The translations under genes and the position numbers were made by a program. This document shows positions 19,136 through 31,000 of a stretch of DNA of 64,000 bases, piece by piece. The stretch lies in contig JAUIBR010000013.1 in NCBI GenBank assembly GCA_030427705.1, forward strand, positions 1 through 64,000, given 5' to 3'. Numbering within the stretch: position 1 is the first letter of the stretch; each line of letters opens with the position of its first letter. The notes under the pieces were generated by a model, which made no database searches, was not told the DNA's origin, and saw only the letters and a program-made list of their open reading frames with translations. This stretch comes from a bacterium. GTDB lineage: Bacteria > Myxococcota_A > Bradymonadia > Bradymonadales > Bradymonadaceae.

Positions 19136-22100
19136 ATGCGCACACACAATCTTAGCGTTGTCGCCGCAACCCTCCTTGTTGTTCTGTGGAGTGGCCAAGC
19201 CTTTGCACAATCTTGCCTATCCATCTGTCTCTCGCCCTTTGCTGACTGCAATACGAGCTGTGATGGTTTCATGGGCATGCCTACAAATTGCGGCTCAAAC
19301 CTCGCGCCGGTGGCTCCTCCTGCGTGCCAGGGGGTCGCAGTCGTCCCGGTCCGAACGCCTTGTTGCAGTGGCTCAGATTCATGCTCATGCGTTGACCGGA
19401 CGGAGCAACGCACCTACCTGGGTTGTACCGGAGCTGGAAATAGTGTTTGTGACTACACAGCGGTCGTTGTGGACCCGTCCCCGCCTCCCGATCCAATTGG
19501 TTGCACCGCCTGCACCGACTCAAATGTTTGCACGATGGACACTTGCATTGGGGCTGGGGTCTGCGACTTCCCACCCGACAACGCTGCGACGCAAGTCTGC
19601 TACGATGGTCCACCGAGCACGGATGGCGTCGGCCTTTGCAGTTCGGGTGAGTCGGCTTGTAGCGGTGGAGCGGAATTGGCGTGTGGAACCGCGTTAGCGC
19701 AAGTTCTGCCCTCGCCCGAAATCTGCGATGGTGCTGACAATGACTGCGATGGCGTTATCGATGATTTCTGTGCAACCAACTTTGGTGGTTCATCGGTCTC
19801 TTTCGGCCCGACCTCCGCATTGGTGCGGGACCTAGACTTCGCCGATCTCGACCTGGATGGGGATCTGGACCTGCTGGTTGCCTATGAGCAGCACTCAAGC
19901 TCTTTGGTGGTCTTCGATAATGATGGAACTGGTGGATTCACACAGGTTTATGAGAGTTCAACGGAGGGCATCACAACCGAAGAGCAAGCGGTAGCGGCTG
20001 GCGACTGTGACAACGACGGCGACCCAGAGGTGTTTCTAACGCTGTCTCAGGGTGGCGGTCATGGTGTCCGCATGTTCAAGAATGTCGCGGGTGCATTGAA
20101 CTATGACAGCACTTTGTTTCACACCAATCCAACCGCTGACGTGAAGGACGTGTTGTTGGGGGATTTTGATCTAGATGGGGACCTTGACCTTGTTGTTCTT
20201 GCCCGAAACGATGTTTACGAAACGTGGGAGAACGACGGTAGTTGTGGCTACACAAAGCGACATGTTTCATCCGGTTTTGCTCCTGGAGTGTACCGTGGAG
20301 CCCTGGGAGACCTGTCCGGCGATGGATACCTCGAACTCGTCATAGCCGGAGACTACGGATGGATGCTGGCTAACTGGAATCCAGTGACATTTGCGTGGAC
20401 CACCGAAACGACGATTCCCCCAGGTACATTGCAGAACCACACCGACGCTGTGATTGGTGACTGGGATGGTGATGGTCAGCTCGAATTCATGCTTGCACTC
20501 ACTGACGACGATAACCGTATCTACAAGCCCTGTGCATTCACAGGTCTTGCGACCACCGACTTTTGCGGAGTTGGTGTCAACCCAATCGCAGAGTTTGGAG
20601 CAGGAGGTGCGCAGTCTACCTTGGCGCTGGCATTAGGGGACTACAATGGCAATGGCCGTCTTGAAGTATTCGAAGCAAACACAAACTCCTCGTATCCATC
20701 TAGAATCCTAAGCACAAGCACAGAAGAATGGGTCAATCCTTCGCCGCTGAATACCTGGGACGCGGAGTGGGGAGACGTGGACAATGACGGAGACTTGGAT
20801 GTCGTCATCGGTTTCGATACTGGCGGAAACACGCTTGAAGTGATCTTCAACGAATCCGGGCAGCTGCCTGGCGTAAGTGACATAACCATCTCAGGCGCTG
20901 GACCGACTCGAGAACTCGTCGCCGGCGACTGGTTTGGAGATGGGGTCTGGGAAATCGGCGGTGATTCAGGGCCACAAGAGCGTATCTGGGACCTACCCGG
21001 TGGCGCCGCCCTAACGAATACCTTCGGTGTACCAAACACATACAAGGCCGTGATGGCCGACATGGATTTGGATGGTGACCTTGATTGGGTTACCGCCACG
21101 GACTCTGGTGTGTACATCCGATGGAACTCGTCAGGGAGCTTTGCGGCGCCATTGGTGCTCTCATTGTCTTCCAATCCAAAGTCGGTTGCAGTTGACGACA
21201 TAAATGGAGACGGGCCTTTGGATGTGGTGGCCGTTTTTGATGACAATGCCCAAAACAACGAGGTGTTTCTTGGTGATGGCTCTGGCTCGTTTACATCTGC
21301 CGGTACATGGAACATCGGCGAGCGGAGCACCTTGGTGGTGTTGGCCCAGTTAGAAGCTGCCTCACCCGAGCTTGAGATTATCGTAAATGAGCGACCGAAC
21401 TCGGTTGCTGTCTACCGTTATGACCCACCCACGTTCACTCAGCTCGATACGTTCACTCCGGGTCCGATGCCTGGATCGTTCGACGTCGGAGATTTTGACG
21501 GCGACGGGAATTACGACTTGGTTTGGCTCGCCCTTGGTGGTTGGCAGTTCCAAGTCTACCGAGGGATCGGTGATGGTACGTTCGACTGGGCTTCGCCCCT
21601 TTGGGAATCATCAGTTAACACCCATGAGGCAAACAACATTGAAGTGGGTGATATCAACGGCGACGGCTACCCAGACTTCGCCTATTCGGGCGACGGCGAA
21701 GCAAATGGGTATTTCCTAAATTTCCTACACACCTCGGCCAATAACTTTGTTCAGGGATGGGTCGACACGGATGTTACTGGATCGGGTGCAATCACCCTTG
21801 GGGACCTAGAGCGCGATGGCGACTTGGATTTCATCGCAACAGGTGGAGTCAACGACTACCCGTACATCTGGTTAAACACACTAAACCAACCTTCCGGCCT
21901 ACCTTCGTCCTTCACTGCGTCGCAGAAGCGCATGGCTAACACCACTCCAACCGTGGTTTGGAATGAGCTGAGTAAGTACCGTGGGAAACGCGGAAGTTCA
22001 CCGTTTGTAAATGTCAACACGACGATGACATTGACTTACACCGCCTATGACGAAGAATTCGACCGAATCTCACGTGTTGATGTGTTTTACTCGACCGTTG

Positions 22101-25100
22101 GAGGAGGCAACTGGCTTCCAGCAACGGTGTCCGGTTCACTTACGAATGTTCAGACATCGCCAACAGGCACAGTCCACAATCTCGTCTGGGACTTGGAAAC
22201 AGACAACGTCCCAACTACAAATGATCTAGTACTTCAGCTTAGAGCATATGTCGGCTCTCCAATGGGCGCAGGAGGAACGGTCGGTGTTGCGACTACTGCC
22301 TATCCGGTCCAACGCTCGATGGTCACAGCAGTGACGCTTCCAATGCGGCACAACAACCCATGTGTGGGTGTGTCCTGTCTCGCCGGTGAGACATGTTACT
22401 ACGGCGAGTGCTTCGAAGACTGCAGCACAACCGCAGATTGCATGACCGCGCCTCGGACGACGTGCTTCCTCCCGGATGGCAGGTGCGACGAAACAGACCC
22501 ATGTGCAAACATTACGTGCCCGCTTGCTCAGGTTTGTTACGAAGGTAACTGTTACACCTCATGCTCAGACGACGGAGATTGTTCGCCGCCGTCTATCTGC
22601 CTGAGCTCGCGTTGTGTGGACCCAACCAACGACCCCTACGATCCCACATGCGATGGTGTGCAGTGTCCAGAGGGACAAAACTGCCTACACGGAGCCTGTT
22701 TCAATTCGTGTTCAAGCAGCGCGATGTGCACTGGCACTTGCTTCGGCGATACGTGCGATGCGAACGACAACAACGACCCCTGTGACACGACCGTCTGCCC
22801 CAGTGGCTACATCTGCTATGCGGGGTCCTGCTACGTCTCGTGTTCCGGTAACGCCGACTGCACACCGCCCTCTGAATGCATCAACTCAACCTACTGCGGC
22901 AATCCGAGTGACCCCTGCGAAGGAGTGACCTGTGCAGCGGAGCAGGTCTGCGTCTCAGGAAGCTGCTTCACCTTCTGCAGCAATGACGGTGACTGCTCGC
23001 CTCCCGATATCTGCTTTAACTCGGCGTGCCGCGATCCAGACAATCTCTGCGATGGAATCCAATGTGCTGAAGGCTATGTATGCCATGAGGGCAATTGTTA
23101 TGTTGGCTCATGCCAGGACAACTCAGACTGTCCCGGCAACACTTGCTTCACATCAACCACAGATTGCGTGACTCCCGACGGATATGACACGACGTGGTTG
23201 GGAACAACCAACAACCAATGGGTTAATGCGTCTAACTGGAGTGCGGGAGTGCCAACACCAACCTCCAATGTGTTCATCTGCGAAGCCGGTCCGACACCGG
23301 TCCTTAGCTCGGATGTCACTGTGAACGACCTGTTGCTTCAGGATGGTGCGGACATCAATCGGAATGGGTTCGGGCTCGTGGTTTCCGGTGCATACGAGGC
23401 AAACTGGTGCCAAACCACTGGGAACGCCTGCGATGGTGTGGCCTGCCCGAATGGTCATAGTTGTTATGAAGGCGCTTGCTTCCGGGACTGCTCGGATGAT
23501 GCCGACTGTGACTTCCCCTCAATTTGCTGGAGCAACCGCTGCGCGGTTGACCCGTGCGACGATGTCAGCTGCCCCGTGGGTCAAGTCTGCTATGGCGGAA
23601 GCTGCTACCCCGACTGCACGGACGACGGAGACTGCACGCCGCCAAACGTCTGCTTCGATGGACGTTGTGATGACGACCCTTGTGACGGTGTGCAGTGTCC
23701 CATCGGCGAGATTTGCGTTGGCGGTACTTGTCATGTCGGTTGCACATTCAATGCAGATTGCCCGAACTACCGTGGCCAAGGCTCCGTCTTCGCGGAAGTG
23801 GCCGGTGGAACCAACACGTTGGTCTCATCCGATAAGGAAGGCGGGGTCAACATCAACGACTTCAACAATGATGGTTGCCTCGACCTGATGGTGGGTAGTG
23901 CAAACTACTTGAGCCATATTCAGTTCCAGAGCGATTGCAACTTCCCCGACCCCATCTTCAGTGCACTATCGCAGTGCGACCGGCCGCACCTCTATTGGAG
24001 AACGCGCCCACGCTCGAACGTTGCTGGCGACCTCAATCACGATGGTTGGTTGGACTTCGTCCGCAACGATGACGATTTCGTTCAGATGTACCTCAACGAC
24101 GGAACAGGGCGCTTCCTTTACAACCCATCCAACCCGAATTGCCCGTACACCGGCATCACAAATTGGATGCCTGGCGGCGGTCACTCGATCTACTCGGGCA
24201 CCCGGGGAGGCAATGGCGTCAACGCAGAGGGCGTGATTCTCATCGACTTCGATGGCGACAAGGACTTGGATGTCTTCTTTGAGGACTACAGCGATGGTGT
24301 GATCGTCATGCGTAACAATATCTGCTCCAGCGGAACGTGTGGCGCCACGTCGACGTTCTCGCTGACCGAGATTACGCCAAGCACGGTGGGAATCAGCATG
24401 TCGAACGCCGTGGGCGACTACTGTGCAGTCGCAGACGTCGACGTAGACGGCGATGTCGACTTCTTGTGTAGAAAAGACGGCACCTCCATCCCCGACCTTT
24501 ACATCAACGATGGAACAGGCAACTTCACCGGGTCCGCCACATTTAACGAGGACGCGGGCAACAACAAGGGCGGGGTTGCGTTCTGTGACCTCGACAACGA
24601 TGGCGACTTCGACCTGGTGTGGACCGACCAGGGCACGACCCAGATTTGGGAGCAAACCGCACCGGATGTTTGGGTTGCGACGGACGAGCCCGAAGACTCA
24701 TCAGGCGAGAATCTGCCAAACAGCGTAGATGACGTTGCCTGTGGTGACATCGATAACGATGGTGACCTCGATATCTACTTCACCAATAGCAACGACGACC
24801 ATCTGTTCATCAACCGCTCGACGCCAGGAAACTGGGACTTCATTCAGGACAACCGCGGAATCGATGGCGACCAAAACGGTGAAGGCGTCACGATGGCCGA
24901 CTACGACAGAAGCGGCTCACTAGACATCTACGTCAGCCAAGAAGACGACACGCAATTCTGGGAGAACCCGCTTCGTGACGATCGCTACCTGATGATTCGC
25001 GCGTTGGTTGACCTGGGCGGCGGAACGACTCGCGACGGTATTGGCGCAACCATCACCATTCGTGACCCTGACGGGGCGATGCTCGGCGTTCGCGAGGTCA

Positions 25101-27928
25101 ATGGTGGACGCGGACACGGCTCTCAAGATCCGCTCGTCGTGCACTACGGCCTGCCCTACGGTGCCGATGTGCCGTATGACCTTACTGTTCGGTACCCACA
25201 TGGTGAGGTCGTACGCCGCTGCGTTCGTCCATCAGGAATCACGGGGTATCAGCAAGTGGATATCTTGGACACCGACGCCGACGACCTGTCCGATTGCATC
25301 GCCGTGGGTAGCGCATGGACGACACTCATCCAACTTCCACAGTCCGATGGCGAGTTCTGCTATCTCGACCACTGTGCGGAATCATCGTGTGACGGCATTC
25401 AATGTGGCTCCGAGTTCGTTTGCTATGGTGGAAACTGCAATGGCGCCTGCACAGTCTCTACAGATTGCGGCGCGGGTGAAATCTGCGACAACGGCGTTTG
25501 CGTCGATTCAACAGATCCCGAATGCGATGGCATGAACTTCGTCTGCCCAACCAATTGGGAATGTGTCGCCGGCGAATGCGAACCGTTATGCGACAAAGAC
25601 AGTGATTGCTCGCCAGGCGAATACTGCTTCGAGAACCTCTGTATCTCGGATTCATGCGGCTCGGTGACCTGCGGGCCCGGCGAAATTTGCTACCGCGGCC
25701 GTTGTTTCGAAGGCCCTTGTGTCGTCGATTCTGACTGTCCAGCCGGCGAATCCTGCTACGAAGGTCGGTGTGCAGAGAACGGCTGCGAAGCGCTGACAGA
25801 CCTCTACGATGCGGACTTCTACGGACGCGACACCGGCAAGATCGTGTTGGTGAAACAGAAGTCTACCCCTTCGGTGTTCGCACGTCCGTTTGAGGGCGTA
25901 TCCGATGCCGAGACTTGGGTCGGACTCGCCGGTGGGGTCTCGACGAACCCTGATGTACCAGCAGCAGGTCGGGCTCGAGTTGCGCTCTACTTGGACCCAA
26001 GCCGCGCTGACGCGAACAACCCGCTTGGCCGCTATGTACTGTGGCTTCAGCATGGTGCGGGCGCCGGACAAGGTGCAGCAGAAGCGACCTACCGTGTGCG
26101 TCTAAAAGACCCCTCAACTGACCCGCCTGATGTCATCCTGGACGACGACTCTGAAGGGTTCCGCGTGCTCAATGAGTATCAGTGGATCATTCAGACCCAG
26201 TCGACCTCTGGAGCAAACGACACTGGTGGCGTTCTGATCGGCCCGTTCGACTCACAACGTGACAACGACTGGACTGTGCGCATCAACGCCGCGTTCTCAG
26301 GGGATATCGACCGGTGGGAGTTTGTGCATAGTGATGGCCAGATTCAGACGCTCTACGCGACGGAAGAGTTGGTCTTGAAGCTTGGCGATTTCAGCATGCC
26401 GGATGAGTTGATCACACCTGACTCCTACATGCCATGTATCAATTCCTCCGAGAAAGGCATTTGTGCCCGTGGATACGGGTACTGCACGCCAACACGTGAG
26501 TTTGTCTGTGTGCCGAACGTCGCGAAGTTCCGCTACGAAGTATGCGACGGCGAAGACAATGACTGCGACGGCGCAGTGGACGATAACGTCGTCGTGCCGA
26601 TGCCACAATTCCGTCAGGATGGTGCGGATGTTTGGCTGACCTGGCTGTCGGTGGACACCAATGACGGCGTGGGTTCCATCATGAACTACACACCGCAGGG
26701 CGCCGACGACAGGTCGGGTGGTACGGATATCACGACGATCGATGGTCCAGTGCAGGACATCAACCATCAGACGCTCATCGCCCACCGCGACCTGCGCACG
26801 GGTGAAGTTTCACTGATTCTAGCGAACAGCCGCCCAACGACAGGTGCCGCAGCAGATGCATACGGTGACTACGACGCAGAGATGATCGTCTCGATGCCGG
26901 ATTCCGTAGACGCGGGTGGTTCGGTAACCAACCTCAACTCGTTGGATGAGGCATTCATCGCCTGGTACGACGATCGCGAACCTGGACTCGAAGTCGACGG
27001 TTCGTCCTCAGACGACGAGATTCCGAAGTCGGAAACGCCTGATGAGTTTGAGTTGAAGTGGAAGATCCACAAGACCGGCAGCGGTGCAACAGCCTACCGT
27101 GATTCAGATACGATCGCGCTTCGCTCGGCATGGTCGGGCGCGACGAACGAGCTCGCCCTGAACGAAGGACGTATTCGTTGGACGAAAGACGACGATGACG
27201 ACTACGACGACAACGATGAAATGCGCTGGGCGCTCTACGAGCCGACATTCGGCAACACGTCCCTTGCAAAAAGTCGCCGGCTACATTGGCGTACGCGACG
27301 CACGGGGCTGGGCGGTTCGGTTTGCCTGGCTGCCGCTCCTACGGTGGGTGGATGTCCATTGTCCACATACCAATGTGTTGCCGGAGCACTGCAATGCGGC
27401 ACAGCCAACGACGCCGTGTGCAACCAATGTGGTGACCTCGACGGAGACGGTTGGGCTCGACACGACCCGGTCCTGTGTCCAGCAGGTCGAGACTGCGACG
27501 ATACCGATCCGAACACGAACCCGGATGCACAGGAAGTTTGTGATGGACTCGACAATGATTGCGATCGCGTGGCGGACGTCAAAGACGACGATAAGTACTT
27601 CGAATTCTGGGGCGAACCACGCCCAGCATCGGCTGCGAGTTGTCCCAACGGCACGCGCTGTGGTCCCGAAGAGTGTGCATTCAACCTGACATGCGTTTGC
27701 CCACCTGGCGAAGATTGTCGTTGTGGAGAATCGCTTGAGGAGAATCTTTGGACTCCTGTTCCAGAGTCAGGTGAAACGGAGCCTGCGACAGGTCCCGAAT
27801 CAACCGAAATGGACGATCCTCAGGCGGCCTGTTCAACGACGCGTGCAAGTCACGGTAAATCCCCGATTTTTGGCGTGTTTGGACTGCTTCTTCTGGGAGC
27901 CGTGATTCGCCGGCGCCGCAAGAGGTAA
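19136..27928 (+). CDS. Giant secreted FG-GAP / Cys-rich / ASPIC surface protein (paralogue B)
   Basis: The product is 2930 residues from the ATG that opens a signal peptide (MRTHNLSVVAATLLVVLWSG, cut after AFA at 24). Order: Cys-rich head with one MopE motif (CDGADNDCDGVIDD, about 195); FG-GAP propeller, about 210-920; beta-sandwich stretch, about 930-1065; Cys-rich repeats, about 1070-1345; an inserted NW-x-x-G-x-x-P domain, about 1352-1425; more Cys-rich units; second FG-GAP block, about 1550-1940; ASPIC/UnbV, about 1945-2050; Cys-rich block; unknown beta domain; two MopE motifs (about 2470 and 2800). The tail is ACSTT, hydrophobic helix, RRRRKR. From the second Cys-rich block on it aligns with paralogues A and C. 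It begins 101 bp after gene A; the longer open frame from 18929 overlaps gene A and lacks a signal at its start. Confidence 0.85.
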   Translation: MRTHNLSVVAATLLVVLWSGQAFAQSCLSICLSPFADCNTSCDGFMGMPTNCGSNLAPVAPPACQGVAVVPVRTPCCSGSDSCSCVDRTEQRTYLGCTGAGNSVCDYTAVVVDPSPPPDPIGCTACTDSNVCTMDTCIGAGVCDFPPDNAATQVCYDGPPSTDGVGLCSSGESACSGGAELACGTALAQVLPSPEICDGADNDCDGVIDDFCATNFGGSSVSFGPTSALVRDLDFADLDLDGDLDLLVAYEQHSSSLVVFDNDGTGGFTQVYESSTEGITTEEQAVAAGDCDNDGDPEVFLTLSQGGGHGVRMFKNVAGALNYDSTLFHTNPTADVKDVLLGDFDLDGDLDLVVLARNDVYETWENDGSCGYTKRHVSSGFAPGVYRGALGDLSGDGYLELVIAGDYGWMLANWNPVTFAWTTETTIPPGTLQNHTDAVIGDWDGDGQLEFMLALTDDDNRIYKPCAFTGLATTDFCGVGVNPIAEFGAGGAQSTLALALGDYNGNGRLEVFEANTNSSYPSRILSTSTEEWVNPSPLNTWDAEWGDVDNDGDLDVVIGFDTGGNTLEVIFNESGQLPGVSDITISGAGPTRELVAGDWFGDGVWEIGGDSGPQERIWDLPGGAALTNTFGVPNTYKAVMADMDLDGDLDWVTATDSGVYIRWNSSGSFAAPLVLSLSSNPKSVAVDDINGDGPLDVVAVFDDNAQNNEVFLGDGSGSFTSAGTWNIGERSTLVVLAQLEAASPELEIIVNERPNSVAVYRYDPPTFTQLDTFTPGPMPGSFDVGDFDGDGNYDLVWLALGGWQFQVYRGIGDGTFDWASPLWESSVNTHEANNIEVGDINGDGYPDFAYSGDGEANGYFLNFLHTSANNFVQGWVDTDVTGSGAITLGDLERDGDLDFIATGGVNDYPYIWLNTLNQPSGLPSSFTASQKRMANTTPTVVWNELSKYRGKRGSSPFVNVNTTMTLTYTAYDEEFDRISRVDVFYSTVGGGNWLPATVSGSLTNVQTSPTGTVHNLVWDLETDNVPTTNDLVLQLRAYVGSPMGAGGTVGVATTAYPVQRSMVTAVTLPMRHNNPCVGVSCLAGETCYYGECFEDCSTTADCMTAPRTTCFLPDGRCDETDPCANITCPLAQVCYEGNCYTSCSDDGDCSPPSICLSSRCVDPTNDPYDPTCDGVQCPEGQNCLHGACFNSCSSSAMCTGTCFGDTCDANDNNDPCDTTVCPSGYICYAGSCYVSCSGNADCTPPSECINSTYCGNPSDPCEGVTCAAEQVCVSGSCFTFCSNDGDCSPPDICFNSACRDPDNLCDGIQCAEGYVCHEGNCYVGSCQDNSDCPGNTCFTSTTDCVTPDGYDTTWLGTTNNQWVNASNWSAGVPTPTSNVFICEAGPTPVLSSDVTVNDLLLQDGADINRNGFGLVVSGAYEANWCQTTGNACDGVACPNGHSCYEGACFRDCSDDADCDFPSICWSNRCAVDPCDDVSCPVGQVCYGGSCYPDCTDDGDCTPPNVCFDGRCDDDPCDGVQCPIGEICVGGTCHVGCTFNADCPNYRGQGSVFAEVAGGTNTLVSSDKEGGVNINDFNNDGCLDLMVGSANYLSHIQFQSDCNFPDPIFSALSQCDRPHLYWRTRPRSNVAGDLNHDGWLDFVRNDDDFVQMYLNDGTGRFLYNPSNPNCPYTGITNWMPGGGHSIYSGTRGGNGVNAEGVILIDFDGDKDLDVFFEDYSDGVIVMRNNICSSGTCGATSTFSLTEITPSTVGISMSNAVGDYCAVADVDVDGDVDFLCRKDGTSIPDLYINDGTGNFTGSATFNEDAGNNKGGVAFCDLDNDGDFDLVWTDQGTTQIWEQTAPDVWVATDEPEDSSGENLPNSVDDVACGDIDNDGDLDIYFTNSNDDHLFINRSTPGNWDFIQDNRGIDGDQNGEGVTMADYDRSGSLDIYVSQEDDTQFWENPLRDDRYLMIRALVDLGGGTTRDGIGATITIRDPDGAMLGVREVNGGRGHGSQDPLVVHYGLPYGADVPYDLTVRYPHGEVVRRCVRPSGITGYQQVDILDTDADDLSDCIAVGSAWTTLIQLPQSDGEFCYLDHCAESSCDGIQCGSEFVCYGGNCNGACTVSTDCGAGEICDNGVCVDSTDPECDGMNFVCPTNWECVAGECEPLCDKDSDCSPGEYCFENLCISDSCGSVTCGPGEICYRGRCFEGPCVVDSDCPAGESCYEGRCAENGCEALTDLYDADFYGRDTGKIVLVKQKSTPSVFARPFEGVSDAETWVGLAGGVSTNPDVPAAGRARVALYLDPSRADANNPLGRYVLWLQHGAGAGQGAAEATYRVRLKDPSTDPPDVILDDDSEGFRVLNEYQWIIQTQSTSGANDTGGVLIGPFDSQRDNDWTVRINAAFSGDIDRWEFVHSDGQIQTLYATEELVLKLGDFSMPDELITPDSYMPCINSSEKGICARGYGYCTPTREFVCVPNVAKFRYEVCDGEDNDCDGAVDDNVVVPMPQFRQDGADVWLTWLSVDTNDGVGSIMNYTPQGADDRSGGTDITTIDGPVQDINHQTLIAHRDLRTGEVSLILANSRPTTGAAADAYGDYDAEMIVSMPDSVDAGGSVTNLNSLDEAFIAWYDDREPGLEVDGSSSDDEIPKSETPDEFELKWKIHKTGSGATAYRDSDTIALRSAWSGATNELALNEGRIRWTKDDDDDYDDNDEMRWALYEPTFGNTSLAKSRRLHWRTRRTGLGGSVCLAAAPTVGGCPLSTYQCVAGALQCGTANDAVCNQCGDLDGDGWARHDPVLCPAGRDCDDTDPNTNPDAQEVCDGLDNDCDRVADVKDDDKYFEFWGEPRPASAASCPNGTRCGPEECAFNLTCVCPPGEDCRCGESLEENLWTPVPESGETEPATGPESTEMDDPQAACSTTRASHGKSPIFGVFGLLLLGAVIRRRRKR

Positions 27929-28035
27929 TAAAGCTGCGGATTCTGGCTTGATTGCTGATCGAAGTTGCTGAAAAGCCTACGATCTGGTGAACTATAAACA
28001 ACGGTTAACCAGTACATCGTATTAAGGCTCCCGCC

Positions 28036-31000
28036 ATGTTAGCGACCATCTCGCCTTCGGTGCGACGATTCTTCGTTTCTTGTGCTTGTTTCTTGGCACT
28101 CCTCCAATTCTCTGTCGATGCCTCCGCAGTGCTCTGCGGGGCCAACGACTGCGCGACGTTCTGTGCAGTAGGGGGACGCACCTGCGGTGATCAGTGTCAA
28201 TGGGACACAGGTGGTGGCTGCGTGTCTATGGACTGCGGTTACTACAAACGCCAGTACAACCCAGGGTTTGGAGCGAACCTTGGTTGTACGGGCACTACCA
28301 CTATTCCGGGAGTACCCTATGGGTGTTGCTCTGGCGCAAACGGGTGCACCTGCCAAGATGACAATGTCTATGGCAATGCCTGCACCATCAGCCAATTCGC
28401 GAGCACCTGTGATGTCAATCTATCCGATTTCCAGTTTGGCACCGGTAGCGTCTCGTGTTCACCGTGCGACCTTGGTGACCCCTGCTACGATTATGGATGT
28501 AGTGGCCCGGGAACCTGTACGCAAACTCCCAACACCTTCTCGCAGGGTTGTTATACGGGCCCAGGCGGTACCGTGGGCGTCGGGGTCTGCGTCGCTGGCA
28601 CCGAAACCTGCAACGCAGGTTCATTTGGATCTTGCGTCGGTGAGGTGACTCCGAGTCCGGAGGTTTGTGACGGACTCGATAACGACTGCAATGGGGCTGT
28701 CGACGATGGGCTCAGCTGCACATGCATCGTGCCTCTGACTCAGGCCTGCTGGACGGGTGCGCCTGCGGCTCGAAACGTCGGCGAGTGCTCGGATGGCTCG
28801 CAGGTGTGCCTGCTGACCGGCATCTTCGACACATGCATCGGTGAGACGCTGCCGCAGCCGGAGACCTGCGACGGGCTGGATAACGACTGTGATGGCAACG
28901 CCGATGGCTTCATGACGCAATGCTACACAGGTCCACCCGCAACCGAGAATGTCGGCGACTGCCGACCTGGAACGACAACATGTTCTGCGGGTTCGTTTAG
29001 CCCTTGCGCTGGGGAGATCGTGCCAAACGTCGAAGTTTGCGATGGTATGAACGACGAGAACTGCGACGGAACAGTCGATGAAGGTTGCGCCTGCGTCGAT
29101 GGCGAAACACGAAGCTGTTACTCGGGCCCCATCGGCACCGAAGACATTGGCCTTTGCGGTTCGGGGTTCCAAGTTTGCGCCAACGGTGCATGGGGCACCT
29201 GTCAGGGCTCGACCGAACCTACCGCGGAGGCTTGCAACGGGACCGACGACAACTGTGACGGAACGATTGACGAGGGTTGTGGCTGCGGGAGTGACCGAGC
29301 TTGCTATAGCGGCCCAAATGGAACGCTTGGCGTCGGTGAGTGTGCCAACGGTACCCAGACGTGTCTCTCTGACGCTACGTACGACGAATGCCTTGGCTCT
29401 GTGACACCAACGGTCGAGATCAACGACGGTTTGGACAACGACTGCGACGGCTCGATCGATGAAGGCCTCGTGACGGGCTGCCTCACCGGACAAACGCAAG
29501 CTTGCTACACTGGCCCACCGGGCACGGCGAGCCAAGGTATCTGTTCCAACGGTATTCAGTACTGCGACAATGGGGTCTGGGGCGAATGCACCGGCGATAT
29601 CACGCCACGAATGGAAACCTGTGACGGCATCGACGAAGACTGTGACGGCACTCCCGACAATGGCTGCACCCCGTGCGCTGTTGGCACGTATGAGGGTTGT
29701 TACCCAGGCCCTGAAGGCACGGCGGGCGTTGGTCTTTGCATAGGTGGTGAGCGATTCTGCTCTCCTCCTGGCGTCTGGGGCGTATGTTCTGGCGCGACCG
29801 TCCCCGACAACGAACAATGTGCGAACGGCATCGACGAGAACTGCAACGGCGTCGCCGATGACGGCTGCGCGTCATGCGTCGATCTGACGACCCAACAGTG
29901 TTACACGGGCCCAGCTAAGACCCGCAATGTCGGGGCGTGCGTTGAGGGAACCTCCACCTGCACGAACAGTGAGTGGGGGACTTGCGTTGGCGACATCACC
30001 CCTTCATTCGAGATCTGCGATGGCATTGACAACGACTGCGATGGTGCGATCGACGATGACCTGTCCTGTGGCTGCACAAACGGCGAAAGCCGCTCCTGCT
30101 ATGGTGGCCCCAATGGAACGCTGGCCGTTGGGCTTTGCGCTGCGGGCGTTCAAACCTGTCAGGATGGTGCTTGGCTCGATTGCGTGGGCGACATTACGCC
30201 TCAACCGGAAATCCCCGATGGGCTGGATAATGACTGCGACGGAGCCAACGACAATGGCGTAGTCGCATGCACTGATAGCGACATGCAGCCTTGTTACACC
30301 GGCAGTGTCGACACCATCAACGTTGGTGAATGTGCCGCGGGTATGCAGACTTGCACCGGCGGCGTGTGGGGAGCTTGCGTGGGCGAGCTTCTTCCGGACA
30401 CAGAAAGCGCAAACGGCTGTGACGTCAAAGACAATGACTGCGACGGACTTGTTGATGAGGGTCAGATCGGGTGTTGCACCTCTGGCACATACACCGCGTG
30501 TTACCCAGCCAACCCGGTCACGCAAGGCGTTGGAGTCTGTCAGGCAGGCACCCAATATTGCGCCAACGGACGATTGGACTCCGATTGCGTGGGTGCAGTG
30601 ACACCTACACAAGAGGTTTGCGACGGCCTCGACAACGACTGTGACGGCGTAACCGACGAGAACTGCGTCGAATGTGTCGATGGCGCGCTTAAGAGCTGCT
30701 ATTCGGGCCCACCTGGCTCGCAAAACACGGGGGCTTGTAGCGGTGGCTACGCCGAGTGCATCGGCGGCGAATGGCAATCTTGCTTCGGTGAAGTACTGCC
30801 AACGGCGGAAGTCGCTGACGGTGTGGACAACAACTGCGACGGCTCTGTCGATGAAGGTGTTTTCTCAAGCTGCACCGTGCCCCAGAACTGCTATTCGGGC
30901 CCCGTAGGGACCTCAGGCGTCGGCATCTGCCAGACCGGATTCCAAGACTGCCAGCTCGGTATTCTGCAAGCCTGTGAGGGTGAGATCACACCAGAAGTCG

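Noticed and set aside
28621-29817. 398-codon minus-strand frame opposite the MopE array
   Set aside because: The repetitive, biased codons of the array (GAC GGC CTC and so on) keep the opposite strand open; the translation is a repeat shadow.
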